Source of the DNA: Leucobacter sp. UBA1945
Lineage (GTDB): Bacteria; Actinomycetota; Actinomycetes; Actinomycetales; Microbacteriaceae
Length of the DNA stretch: 14,465 bases
Assembly: GCA_002336855.1 (NCBI GenBank)
Contig: DDEV01000126.1
Location: 45,565 to 60,029 of the forward strand
Reading direction: 5' to 3'
Part shown: positions 1 to 7,144 of the stretch, piece by piece
Position numbering within the stretch: the stretch's first letter is position 1
Layout: every line of letters begins with the position of its first letter
Notes under the pieces: generated by a model
What the model saw: the letters and a program-made list of their open reading frames with translations, nothing else
Told to the model about the DNA's origin: nothing
Database searches by the model: none
Program-made: the position numbers and the translations under genes

Positions 1-331
1 CCTCGTTCATGTTCATGTTCGACGAAGTGCCCGAGCCGGTCTGGTAGGTGTCTACCGGAAACTGGTCGTGGTGCGCGCCAGCAATGATCTCGTCTGCAGC
101 GGCAACAATCGCGTCGGAAATCGCGGCATCGAGAATGCCGAGATCCTTGTTTGCAATCGCTGCGGCGCGCTTGATGCGTGCGAGGGCAACGATCTGAGCA
201 GGCTCGAGGCCCTTGCCCGAGATCGGAAAGTTCTCGACTGCGCGCTGGGTCTGCGCCGCGTACAGCGCATTCTTGGGCACGCGAACTTCGCCCATGGTGT
301 CGTGCTCGATGCGGTACTCGATTTCGGTCAC
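1..331 (-). CDS. fumC: Class II fumarate hydratase, N-terminal part (runs off window)
   Basis: Fumarase C interconverts fumarate and L-malate in the TCA cycle in the cytoplasm, as an iron-independent homotetramer. About 110 N-terminal residues are visible. They start MTEIEYRIEHDTMGEVRVP and continue through the family hallmarks QTQRAVENFPISG (about residues 31-43) and the substrate-loop sequence GSGTSSNMNMNE at the window edge. The rest, including the C-terminal signature loop, lies outside, so integrity cannot be judged. The start is GTG at 331-329, chosen because a TAAGGA ribosome binding site (337-342) sits 5 bases upstream and the N-terminus matches the usual family start. It lies 90 bp downstream of the carbonic anhydrase and could be reached by readthrough. 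No convincing promoter of its own was found in the gap. Identification is very secure. Confidence 0.96.
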   Translation of the reverse strand, partial: MTEIEYRIEHDTMGEVRVPKNALYAAQTQRAVENFPISGKGLEPAQIVALARIKRAAAIANKDLGILDAAISDAIVAAADEIIAGAHHDQFPVDTYQTGSGTSSNMNMNE

Positions 332-336
332 TGTGT

Positions 337-342
337 TCCTTA
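337..342 (-). promoter_or_regulatory. Shine-Dalgarno site of fumC
   Basis: The minus strand reads TAAGGA, followed by 5 bases and the GTG start of fumC. It fixes the start codon and contrasts with the leaderless-looking starts elsewhere in the window. Confidence 0.7.
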
Positions 343-421
343 CTTGTAGCGAATCCCTCTGAGCTGGTCACAGGGAAGAGAGTTGGATCGGCACCGCGAC
401 GTGCAGCGGCACCGAGCGGGG

Positions 422-1099
422 CTATGAGACGTCTGCGACCTCGATGTCGAGCTGGCCGACTGCGATGTACGGAACCGCGCGGCCCTCCATGAGGCGGTAC
501 TGGCAACCCACGATCGCGACCTCGCCGCGGTCGACGGCGTCGCGGATCGTTTGCGATTCGCTGAGCAGCTGCGTCACCGTGGTCTGCAGGTGAATGCGGC
601 CGATCGCGTTCGGCTCGACCTTCGCCGACTCGACATATGGAGTCTCGCGATGCTCTTGCAACCAGTAGTGCTGCACTGCGGGAAGAATCGGGGCGAGGGT
701 GTTCGAGACAGGCTCGGTGACCTCGGAAGGAGTGCGGCCCGACTGCTCAATGGCGGCCGCGACGGCGCCGCAGGAGTCGTGAGCGAGCACGACGATGAGC
801 GCCGAGCCGAGGTACTGCACCGCGTATTCCATCGACGCGGTGATCGACTCGGCCACGACGTGACCCATATTGCGGGCGATGAATAGGTCGCCGAGGCCGC
901 AATCGAAGATGATCTCGGCCGCGAGCCTCGAGTCAGAACAGCCGAAGAGCGCGACGTCGGGGCTCTGCGAGTTGACGAGCTCGGAGCGTCGCTCCACGTC
1001 TTGGTTCGGGTGATTCGAGACGCCGGTGATGAAGCGCTCGTTGCCGGCGATGAAGGTTTCCCACGCCTGCTGCGGCGTAACCCTCGGTGCAGTGCTCAT
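422..1099 (-). CDS. Beta-class carbonic anhydrase
   Basis: Catalyses reversible hydration of CO2 to bicarbonate using one zinc ion. The 225-residue protein has the beta-class zinc site: Cys54 and the Asp56/Arg58 dyad in FGCSDSR (52-58), then His107 and Cys110 in LAHDSCGA (105-112). The family segment AAEIIFDCGLGDLFIARNMGH (60-80) lies between them. Length is normal for prokaryotic beta enzymes, and no signal peptide is visible, so it is cytoplasmic. Start is ATG at 1099 with a good site (GAGGAGA, then 4 bases). The start overlaps the stop of the upstream DUF4245 gene by 4 bp (ATGA), indicating translational coupling. It sits between DUF4245 and fumC. A role supplying bicarbonate for carboxylation reactions that feed the TCA cycle is plausible but only inferred. 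Confidence 0.94.
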   Translation of the reverse strand: MSTAPRVTPQQAWETFIAGNERFITGVSNHPNQDVERRSELVNSQSPDVALFGCSDSRLAAEIIFDCGLGDLFIARNMGHVVAESITASMEYAVQYLGSALIVVLAHDSCGAVAAAIEQSGRTPSEVTEPVSNTLAPILPAVQHYWLQEHRETPYVESAKVEPNAIGRIHLQTTVTQLLSESQTIRDAVDRGEVAIVGCQYRLMEGRAVPYIAVGQLDIEVADVS

Positions 1100-1800
1100 G
1101 TCGTCTCCTCTGAAGTGGCAGATGCGTTCTGGTCAAGACCCAAGCTCTTCGCTTGCGACGCGACTTCAGCGGCAAGCGTGCGCAGTACCTCTGGTCGGTC
1201 GGTGCCGTACACCAGCAGTGTGTTGTCGCCCACACGGGTCTGCAGCGCGAAGACCACATTGGTCTCTTCGGCATTGCGCTTCGGGTGATCGTAGACCGTC
1301 CACTCGAGGTCGCCGATTCGTTCGCTGCCGGTCGGCTGCTGCGCTTCAAGCTGCTGCGAGACCCAGGTCTCGTTCACGGGGTCACCGGTTTTGGTGAAGG
1401 CCTGCTCGACCGCAGCGTAGGCGTTGTTCTCGGTTGTGTAGCCGATGTACCAGTAGAGGATGTCGCTGCCCTTTTCGGCGCGCACGACCGCCTGCTTGGC
1501 CTTCCAGCTTTCGGCGACGTTCGGCGCGACGAGCGGCCTGCCCGCACCTGCCTCGTTCTGAGCTGCCGCCTCTGCCACGTTGACGCTGTAGCCGCTCCAC
1601 TGGTCGGTGCCGCGGGGCACGATCAGCACGATCACGATCATGACGGCAACACTGACGATGAGCGAGAAGACCAGGTTGTTCACCGTCTTGCGCTGCTTGT
1701 AGAGGCGGCTCTGCTCGGCCTTGCGATGCGCGGTTTCTGAGGCGGTTTCGGGCCTGCCGAGCTCTGCGACGACGACCGGTGGTTTTTGCTTTTGCGCCAT
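1096..1800 (-). CDS. DUF4245 family single-pass membrane protein
   Basis: A 234-residue protein of unknown function that fits the actinobacterial DUF4245 family by sequence character and position between xseB and the fumarase region. A charged N-terminal cytoplasmic stretch (1-42, with KQRKTVNN) is followed by one hydrophobic helix, about 43-61 (LVFSLIVSVAVMIVIVLIV). An extracytoplasmic domain of about 170 residues follows, containing WSGYSVNV, DILYWYIGY, LEWTVYDHP and a Ser/Thr/Glu-rich tail. The topology suggests a signal-anchor protein with the domain outside. It starts 2 bp after the xseB stop and overlaps the carbonic anhydrase by 4 bp, so it is within one operon. Upstream of its ATG there is only a weak GGGGGCGA, so coupling to xseB translation is likely. 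The family assignment is from memory of the family and its gene neighbourhood. Confidence 0.8.
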   Translation of the reverse strand: MAQKQKPPVVVAELGRPETASETAHRKAEQSRLYKQRKTVNNLVFSLIVSVAVMIVIVLIVPRGTDQWSGYSVNVAEAAAQNEAGAGRPLVAPNVAESWKAKQAVVRAEKGSDILYWYIGYTTENNAYAAVEQAFTKTGDPVNETWVSQQLEAQQPTGSERIGDLEWTVYDHPKRNAEETNVVFALQTRVGDNTLLVYGTDRPEVLRTLAAEVASQAKSLGLDQNASATSEETT

Positions 1801-1802
1801 GC

Positions 1803-2069
1803 CTAGTTGTCGCCCCCGGCAGCCTGCTCGGGTGCTACGGAGTTCGAGGCATCACCAGGATCGCCCGCCCTGGCTGCTTCGAGGCGCTTGCGGGCGCCGA
1901 GCAGCCATTCTTCGCAACGCGCTGCGAGCGCCTCGCCGCGCTCCCAGAGCTGCAGCGATTCTTCGAGGGTGGCGCCGCCCTGTTCGAGGCGGTTCACCAC
2001 CTGCACGAGCTCATCGCGCGCCTGTTCGTAGCTGAGCGACGCGACATCTGCTTCGGTCTGGGCAGTCAT
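1803..2069 (-). CDS. xseB: Exodeoxyribonuclease VII small subunit
   Basis: Small subunit of exonuclease VII, a cytoplasmic single-strand DNA exonuclease used in DNA repair; several XseB copies coat the helical arm of each XseA. The 88-residue protein has the family core LSYEQARDELVQVVNRLEQ (12-30), then GGATLEESLQLWERGEALAARC (31-52), typical of the helical hairpin, and a low-complexity acidic/Ala tail (66-88). The start is ATG at 2069. Longer same-frame extensions upstream run antiparallel into the xseA coding region and lack family similarity. A TAGACT -10 box lies exactly 7 bases upstream. GGAG is also present but only 3 bases from the ATG, too close for ideal use. The gap to xseA is 41 bp and to DUF4245 is 2 bp. 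Confidence 0.95.
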   Translation of the reverse strand: MTAQTEADVASLSYEQARDELVQVVNRLEQGGATLEESLQLWERGEALAARCEEWLLGARKRLEAARAGDPGDASNSVAPEQAAGGDN

Positions 2070-2076
2070 GGGCTCC

Positions 2077-2082
2077 AGTCTA
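2077..2082 (-). promoter_or_regulatory. Leaderless -10 box of xseB
   Basis: The minus strand reads TAGACT, then 7 bases to the ATG at 2069, which puts transcription start at or next to the start codon. No convincing -35 hexamer was seen 16-19 bp upstream. It suggests xseB can be transcribed independently of xseA. Confidence 0.6.
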
Positions 2083-2110
2083 CCCGCTGTGTGCTGAGCT
2101 CGCCCGTAAG

Positions 2111-3370
2111 TCAGCGCTGCTCGGCCGGGCCGCTCGAGGTTGCATCGAGACGCCCACCGGCGAGCGAGATGCGCAGGGGCTGGCCCTCGGGTGCGTCGCG
2201 AGGATCGCGCACCACGTCTGCAGCACTGCCGTCGGGCGCGATGAGCTGCGCGATGGCGTATCCCCGTTCGAGGGTCGCCTTGGGGGAGAGCGCGCCGAGC
2301 CTCGCGCGGGTGTGTTCGAGTGAGACGGCGCGATCCTCGACCGCGCGATCTGCGAGCTCCGCTCCGCGGGCGATCCAACGCACGAGTTCTTCGGCGCGCT
2401 CGTCGACGAGGCGCTCGGGGCGGGCGAGCACTGGGCGGGCGCGCAGCTGCACGATGCGCTCGGTCTCGTGCGAGAGCAGCTGCCCGAGCCTTGCGCTCAT
2501 GCGGCTGCGCGCTTGATCGATGCCGGCGAGCTGCTCGCCGACGTCGGGCACGACCCGTTTCGCGGCATCGGTCGGAGTGCTCGCGCGAAGGTCTGCGACC
2601 TCGTCGAGCAGCGGTCGGTCGGCCTCGTGCCCGATGGCACTCACCAGGGGTGTGGTCGCGGCCGCCGCTGCCCGAAGCACGCGCTCGTCGCTGAACGGGA
2701 GGAGGTGCTGAAAGTCGCCGCCCCCTCGCGCGACGATGATCACGTCGATCTCGGGATCCTCGTCGAGCGCGACAATGCCGGCCGCGACTTCGGCGGCCGC
2801 CCGCTCGCCCTGTACCGCCGCGTAGTGCACGCGAAACTGCACGCCCGGCCAGCGCAGGGTGGCGTTGCGAATCACGTCTTTCTCGGCGTCGCTGTCGCGC
2901 CCGGTGACGAGGCCAATCTTTTGTGGCAGGAACGGCAGCGGGTGCTTGCGGGCCGCATCGAAGAGCCCCTCTGCCGCCAACTGCTGGCGAAGTTGCTCGA
3001 GCCGCTGCAGCAACTCACCGAGGCCGACGTGCGAGAGGTCAAAGACCTGCACCGAGAGCGATCCGCCCTTCACCCAGAAATCCGGTTTCACGAGCGCGAT
3101 GACACGGTCGCCCTGCGAGAAGTCTGAGGTCAGCTTCTGCGCAACCGAACGCCAGACCGTGAAGCTCACCGTCGCGTCTTGGTCGAGGTCTTTGAGTTTG
3201 CCGTAGACGTGGCCGCCGCGCAGCTGCCACTGCGTGATTTCGCCCTCAACCCAAACCTGGCCGAGACGGTCGATCCACTCCTTGATCTTCTGGCTCATGA
3301 GGCCAACAGGCCAGGGCGTTTCGCGGGTCGCGGGAGAACCGTTCGAAGCAGATGCGGCTGAGGGGCTCAT
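2111..3370 (-). CDS. xseA: Exodeoxyribonuclease VII large subunit
   Basis: Catalytic subunit of exonuclease VII, degrading single-stranded DNA to oligonucleotides with XseB. It has 419 residues, near the usual 400-450. Order of parts: a variable N-terminal 20 residues, the OB-fold DNA-binding region (about 21-115, with VEGEITQWQLRGGHVYGKLKD around 41-61), the core nuclease region (about 140-270) with GLVTGRDSDAEKDV (153-166), VARGGGDFQHLLPFSDE (213-229) and SAIGHEADRPLLDEVADLRA (244-263), and a coiled-coil C-terminal arm that binds XseB. The start at 3370 is supported by a TAGAAT box 6 bases upstream; an internal Met at residue 25 is less likely. The stop is 41 bp before xseB. Its promoter lies against the end of the esterase gene. 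Confidence 0.96.
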   Translation of the reverse strand: MSPSAASASNGSPATRETPWPVGLMSQKIKEWIDRLGQVWVEGEITQWQLRGGHVYGKLKDLDQDATVSFTVWRSVAQKLTSDFSQGDRVIALVKPDFWVKGGSLSVQVFDLSHVGLGELLQRLEQLRQQLAAEGLFDAARKHPLPFLPQKIGLVTGRDSDAEKDVIRNATLRWPGVQFRVHYAAVQGERAAAEVAAGIVALDEDPEIDVIIVARGGGDFQHLLPFSDERVLRAAAAATTPLVSAIGHEADRPLLDEVADLRASTPTDAAKRVVPDVGEQLAGIDQARSRMSARLGQLLSHETERIVQLRARPVLARPERLVDERAEELVRWIARGAELADRAVEDRAVSLEHTRARLGALSPKATLERGYAIAQLIAPDGSAADVVRDPRDAPEGQPLRISLAGGRLDATSSGPAEQR

Positions 3371-3376
3371 GAAGCG

Positions 3377-3382
3377 ATTCTA
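3377..3382 (-). promoter_or_regulatory. Leaderless -10 box of xseA
   Basis: TAGAAT on the minus strand is followed by 6 bases and then the ATG at 3370, so transcription is predicted to start at the ATG. Any -35 would fall inside the last codons of the esterase gene, whose stop lies at 3386-3388. No Shine-Dalgarno sequence is present upstream of this ATG. Confidence 0.65.
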
Positions 3383-3385
3383 CGG

Positions 3386-4864
3386 TCAGCCGAGCAACGC
3401 CCGAGCCGAGGCGTAGGCGTCATTCGGTGCTGGTTCGGGCAGATCGAAGATGCGACTGGGGCCCGTGCCATCGATGTCTACCGGCCAGCCTGGATCGAGG
3501 TTCTTGACGAAGTCGACCAGTGCACCGTGCACCGCGTTCGCGAGCTTCTGCGGTGGCCGCGACCCGGCAATTGGCTCAACTCCAGGCGCGTCGAGGCGGT
3601 CGAACGCGAACGGAATGTCGATGCAGTGCCCTGCCTGGGGCGGGGCGTCGGAATGCCAGCGAAAGCGGTAACTCCAGGTTGGCCCTGCGCCCGCTGAAGT
3701 GCGCGCCGACACCGCGCGCGGCACCCAGCTGTGAAACACTGTGTCGGTGGCGTAGTGCCCGAGCAATTTGAAAGTGTTCTCGGTGTCGAGCGCGAGGGGC
3801 GTCGCGAGCCAGGCTGCAGCCGCCTCGGCGGTCGCCCCGAGCGCGCGAAGCAGCATTCTTCTCGGGGCGTGATCGAGGATGCCGCGCGGGGCGAAGAGTC
3901 CGTCAAGCTCGCCGTCGGTCGTGCCGAGCACGAGAGGCACCCCGGCGTTCACACCTTGGGAGAGCGAGTCGAGCGTACCGCCCGGCACGATTCGGCCGTC
4001 AGCGACGGGGCCAATCATGAGACCATCGCGCAGCAGCTCATGAATGTCGTGCAACAGATGCGGGCCCTCTGGGCGGGAGATCTTCGGTTGGAGTTCGAGA
4101 ATTCTCGCTTCTCTCAGGCGCCCGAACCCCTCGGCGCTTTCGGGCACATCGGCGAGCCGAGCGAGGTGGCGCGAGCGAGCTCTTGCCGCCTCCAGAGAGG
4201 GGTCGGCGACCGCTGCCGACATCGCATAGGCGGCGCGAAAGAGCCCCGCTGCACCGGGGGTGCCGAGCAGTGTGAGCACCGCTCCGCCCCCTGCTGACTG
4301 GCCGGCGATCGTCACCTTGTGCGGATCACCACCGAATGCGGCGATGTGGCTGCGCACCCAGCGTAGCGCGCAGATCCAATCGAGCACGCCCCGGTTCGGA
4401 GCGGCATCGTCGATCCAGCCGAAGCCGGTGAAGCCTAGCCGATATGAGATCGTCACCAGCACCACACCATCGCGCGCGAATGCTCGCCCGTCGTACCAGG
4501 GGCTCGCGGGCGAGCCAGAAATGAAGCCGCCGCCGTGAATCCAAACCAGCACTGGCAGTTTTGCGGAGGCGTCGAGTGTCGGGGTCCAGACGTTCACGCT
4601 GAGGGTATCGTCGCCCGGCACCGTGTGCTCTGGGATCAGGGTGATTCCAGTCTCGCCGCGCTGCGGTGTCGGGCCGAACGCGCTCGCGTCGAGCGTGCCC
4701 TGCCACGGCGTTCTCGGCACCGGGGCGGCGAAGCGCAGCGGGCCGATGGGCGGCTCGGCGTAGGGGATGCCGCGAAAGACAGCGGTTTCGTCGCGCCAAA
4801 TGCCGCGCACCGCGCCAGAGGGTGTCTGCGCCACGGGCGGGCGCTGATCCTCGCTTCTCTGCAT
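3386..4864 (-). CDS. Type B carboxylesterase (alpha/beta hydrolase, para-nitrobenzyl-esterase-like)
   Basis: Hydrolyses carboxylic esters; the natural substrate is unknown. The protein has 492 residues, the usual size. Visible landmarks: the N-terminal motif FRGIPYAEPPIGPLRF (30-45), DTLSVNVWTP (86-95), oxyanion hole HGGGF (110-114), the nucleophile elbow with Ser190 in GQSAGG (family usually GESAGG/A), likely acid Glu319 in LGTTDGELDG, and catalytic His413 in AGHCIDIPFAFDRLD. All three triad positions look intact. No signal peptide or membrane segment is evident, so it is probably cytoplasmic. Start is ATG at 4864, 6 bases after a TACGAT box. It ends 15 bp before xseA and is divergent from the (p)ppGpp synthetase gene. 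Function in this neighbourhood is not evident. Family assignment is secure. Confidence 0.92.
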   Translation of the reverse strand: MQRSEDQRPPVAQTPSGAVRGIWRDETAVFRGIPYAEPPIGPLRFAAPVPRTPWQGTLDASAFGPTPQRGETGITLIPEHTVPGDDTLSVNVWTPTLDASAKLPVLVWIHGGGFISGSPASPWYDGRAFARDGVVLVTISYRLGFTGFGWIDDAAPNRGVLDWICALRWVRSHIAAFGGDPHKVTIAGQSAGGGAVLTLLGTPGAAGLFRAAYAMSAAVADPSLEAARARSRHLARLADVPESAEGFGRLREARILELQPKISRPEGPHLLHDIHELLRDGLMIGPVADGRIVPGGTLDSLSQGVNAGVPLVLGTTDGELDGLFAPRGILDHAPRRMLLRALGATAEAAAAWLATPLALDTENTFKLLGHYATDTVFHSWVPRAVSARTSAGAGPTWSYRFRWHSDAPPQAGHCIDIPFAFDRLDAPGVEPIAGSRPPQKLANAVHGALVDFVKNLDPGWPVDIDGTGPSRIFDLPEPAPNDAYASARALLG

Positions 4865-4870
4865 AGCTGC

Positions 4871-4876
4871 ATCGTA
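4871..4876 (-). promoter_or_regulatory. Leaderless -10 box of the carboxylesterase
   Basis: TACGAT on the minus strand is followed by 6 bases and then the ATG at 4864. No Shine-Dalgarno sequence or convincing -35 is seen. It lies in the 92-bp divergent gap (4865-4956) shared with the (p)ppGpp synthetase promoter. Confidence 0.6.
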
Positions 4877-4944
4877 GTCGTGAGGTACCGTTCGCCGCGC
4901 GCGTAAGAAGATGAGATTCTCACGCGACTGTCACCGGTATCGGG

Positions 4945-4950
4945 TAGCGT
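4945..4950 (+). promoter_or_regulatory. Leaderless -10 box of the (p)ppGpp synthetase gene
   Basis: TAGCGT is followed by 6 bases and then the GTG at 4957. Transcription would start on the G of the start codon. There is no purine-rich ribosome binding site upstream, which supports both the leaderless reading and the GTG start. Confidence 0.62.
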
Positions 4951-4956
4951 CGAAGC

Positions 4957-5871
4957 GTGACCGAGATCGAGACAGAGAGTGCCCGTTCAGCGACGAACCC
5001 GGGCGCCACACCACTGCTGCGACCGCTGACCGGGCCGATTGATCTTTCGCAGATCGACCTCGACATGAACGAGGGGCTGCGAGAGGTGCGAGAGGGCCTC
5101 ACTCGCTTTTTGATGCCATACAAGTTCGCCATCGATGAGGTGATGACGAAGCTCAACATTCTGCAAGAAGAGTTCACGCAGACCGGCGAGTACAACCCGA
5201 TCGAGCACGTGTCGTCGCGCCTGAAAGATCCCGACAGCATCATCGAGAAGATGCGCCGCCGAGGGGTGCCTCTGCAGACCGACCAAGTGCGCGAGACCAT
5301 TACCGACATCGCGGGCGTGCGCGTTGTCTGCGCATTCATCTCTGACGTCTACCGAGTCTTCGAACTGCTCACTGCGCACAATGACGTGACGATCTACCAG
5401 GTCAAGGACTACATCGAGCACCCGAAGCCGAACGGCTATCGCAGCCTGCACCTGCTGCTCGAAGTGCCCGTCTTTCTCTCGAGCGGGCCCGTGCAGACCA
5501 TCGTCGAGGTGCAGATTCGCACGATTGCGATGGACTTCTGGGCGAGCCTCGAACACAAGATCTATTACAAGTACGACACCGAGGTGCCCGCCCACCTCCT
5601 CCAGGGCCTGAGCGACGCGGCAGAGCAGGCTGGTCAGCTCGACGCAACCATGGAGGGCCTGCACATTGCCATTCGTGGCGGGCAGAACGCCGGCAGGTCA
5701 GTGGTCGCGGTGCCAGAGCAATCGGGGCAGCATGCCGCGATCGGTGGCCCGGCACCGGCCAGCACCAACGCGCAGCAGCAGGGCAAGCACGCGGCTGACC
5801 CGGCGACGACCGAGCCGATCCCGCTCACTGAAGAAAAGGATCGAGGCCCGGCCGTTCGCCGCATTGCCTAA
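4957..5871 (+). CDS. RelQ-type small alarmone synthetase (GTP pyrophosphokinase)
   Basis: Transfers pyrophosphate from ATP to GTP/GDP to make (p)ppGpp, a cytoplasmic starvation and stress signal. The 304-residue protein has only a synthetase domain; no HD hydrolase, TGS or ACT domain is present, so it is not the long Rel enzyme. Motifs: SSRLKDPDSIIEKM (86-99, ATP-binding R/K residues), DIAGVRVVC (117-125), KDYIEHPKPNGYRSLH (150-165, G-loop/substrate site) and EVQIRTIAMDFWASLEHKIYYK (184-205). These match RelQ/YjbM closely. Unusual points are an N-terminal extension of about 38 residues and a C-terminal tail of about 65 residues (240-304) rich in Ala, Gln, Gly, Pro, making it longer than the usual 210-260. 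Start GTG is 6 bases after a -10 box. The stop overlaps that of the convergent MFS gene. Confidence 0.93.
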   Translation: MTEIETESARSATNPGATPLLRPLTGPIDLSQIDLDMNEGLREVREGLTRFLMPYKFAIDEVMTKLNILQEEFTQTGEYNPIEHVSSRLKDPDSIIEKMRRRGVPLQTDQVRETITDIAGVRVVCAFISDVYRVFELLTAHNDVTIYQVKDYIEHPKPNGYRSLHLLLEVPVFLSSGPVQTIVEVQIRTIAMDFWASLEHKIYYKYDTEVPAHLLQGLSDAAEQAGQLDATMEGLHIAIRGGQNAGRSVVAVPEQSGQHAAIGGPAPASTNAQQQGKHAADPATTEPIPLTEEKDRGPAVRRIA

Positions 5872-7103
5872 TTTGCGGTGTTCGCCCGCTCGGTCGTTGC
5901 CTGCTCTGAGTCTGACTGCTCGAGCCGCTTCGACAGGCGGCCCGCCATCATGACGATGATGAGAGCCAGCACGACCGAGATCACATAGGCGATGCGCATC
6001 GAGCTGAGGTCAGCGATCGGCCCGATCAGTGCGGCGCCGAGCAAGAAGCCGACATAGGTGAAGGTATTCGCGCGAGCGACCGCGACACCGCTCTGATCGA
6101 GCGTGCCGGCCGCGGCGAAGGCCAGCGGGGCGATGACGCACAGGCCGCCGCCCGCGAGCGCGAAGCCTGCGAGCGCCACCCAGGCGACCGGGGCAAAGAC
6201 CACCGCGAGCATTCCGACGAGTGCGATCATCGCGCACACCTGAATCACGCGCTTCGCGCCGAAGCTGCGAATGAGCCAATCGGCGCTGAGCCGGCCGATC
6301 AGCATTGCGGCGCTGTAGCCGCCGTAGGCAAGCGCGGCGACGCTCTCGGGGGCGGCGAGTGTGTCGTGCACGTACACCGATCCCCAGCTCGACGCCGACG
6401 ACTCGATGAAGTAAGCCGAGGTGAGCACGAGGCCGATGCCGAGCACGGGCACCCACGGCACCTTCACCTTGAGGGCGCCCTTCTCGGGCTTCTGCTGCTG
6501 CGCGGCGCCGACTCGGGCGTGCACGAGTGAGCGGCCTGTCAGCAGTAGTGCAGGCACGAGCACGACGAATTCGATGCCGAAGAAGATCCAGAGCGGCCAG
6601 CCGGCGGCAGCGGTCGCCGCCGCTGCCGCGGAGGCGACAATGCCGGCCACACTGTAGACGGCATAGAACGCGACGACGATGCTGCGCTTGTATTTCTCTT
6701 GCAGCGACACCGCCTTCATGTTCATGGTCGCGTCGACCATGCCGAATGCGACGCCCATCACGATCCACGCGAGGATCAAGAGCGGCAGCGTGTTGGCGAA
6801 GCCGATGACGAGCAGCGCCGCAAAGTTCGCAATGATCGCCATTCGCAGCACCTTGTCGCTGTGCATGCGCTGCACGATGCTGCCGGTAATGAGAGTCGCG
6901 GCTCCCGCCATGAGTGGCAGCGCGAGTGTCATGATCGCGAGCGTCGAATCGCTGAAGTCAAAACGGGCCTTGATCGTTGGGAGGCGCGCGAAGAGCGAGC
7001 CAAAGCCGAGTCCCTGCGCGAAGAACACGATGAAGAGTGCGATGCGGGCGCGCCGCATTCCATCGGTGATGGCCGCCGATACGGCGTGTGAAACGGTATT
7101 CAT
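5868..7103 (-). CDS. MFS transporter (YbjJ-like), last gene of the TetR-linked operon
   Basis: A 12-helix major facilitator of 411 residues in the cytoplasmic membrane. The N-terminus ARIALFIVFFAQGLGFGS begins helix 1, and the cytoplasmic loop LPTIKARFDFSDSTLAIMTL resembles YbjJ-type carriers. Hydrophobic segments continue to the end, with a charged middle loop (around HARVGAAQQQKPEKGALKVK) separating two six-helix halves. The substrate and the direction of transport are unknown. Its place behind an acyl-CoA ligase suggests a carboxylic acid. The start is ATG at 7103, preceded by GGAGAAAG at good spacing. An in-frame GTG at 7148 overlapping the ligase stop would add 15 residues but lacks support. 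The 3' end overlaps by 2 bp the stop codon of the convergent (p)ppGpp synthetase gene. Confidence 0.88.
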   Translation of the reverse strand: MNTVSHAVSAAITDGMRRARIALFIVFFAQGLGFGSLFARLPTIKARFDFSDSTLAIMTLALPLMAGAATLITGSIVQRMHSDKVLRMAIIANFAALLVIGFANTLPLLILAWIVMGVAFGMVDATMNMKAVSLQEKYKRSIVVAFYAVYSVAGIVASAAAAATAAAGWPLWIFFGIEFVVLVPALLLTGRSLVHARVGAAQQQKPEKGALKVKVPWVPVLGIGLVLTSAYFIESSASSWGSVYVHDTLAAPESVAALAYGGYSAAMLIGRLSADWLIRSFGAKRVIQVCAMIALVGMLAVVFAPVAWVALAGFALAGGGLCVIAPLAFAAAGTLDQSGVAVARANTFTYVGFLLGAALIGPIADLSSMRIAYVISVVLALIIVMMAGRLSKRLEQSDSEQATTERANTAN

Positions 7104-7144
7104 TGAACTTTCTCCATGATTGCGGTTCATCTTCGAACCTGTGA

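Noticed and set aside
343..371. Possible fumC promoter: GTGACC, 17 bp, TACAAG on the minus strand.
   Set aside because: The implied transcription start (about 336) would fall inside or after the TAAGGA ribosome site at 337-342, removing it from the mRNA; each hexamer matches only four of six bases.
393..418. Two copies of CGGCACCG in the carbonic anhydrase-fumC gap.
   Set aside because: Short direct repeats in GC-rich DNA without further copies or hairpin potential; no function can be supported.
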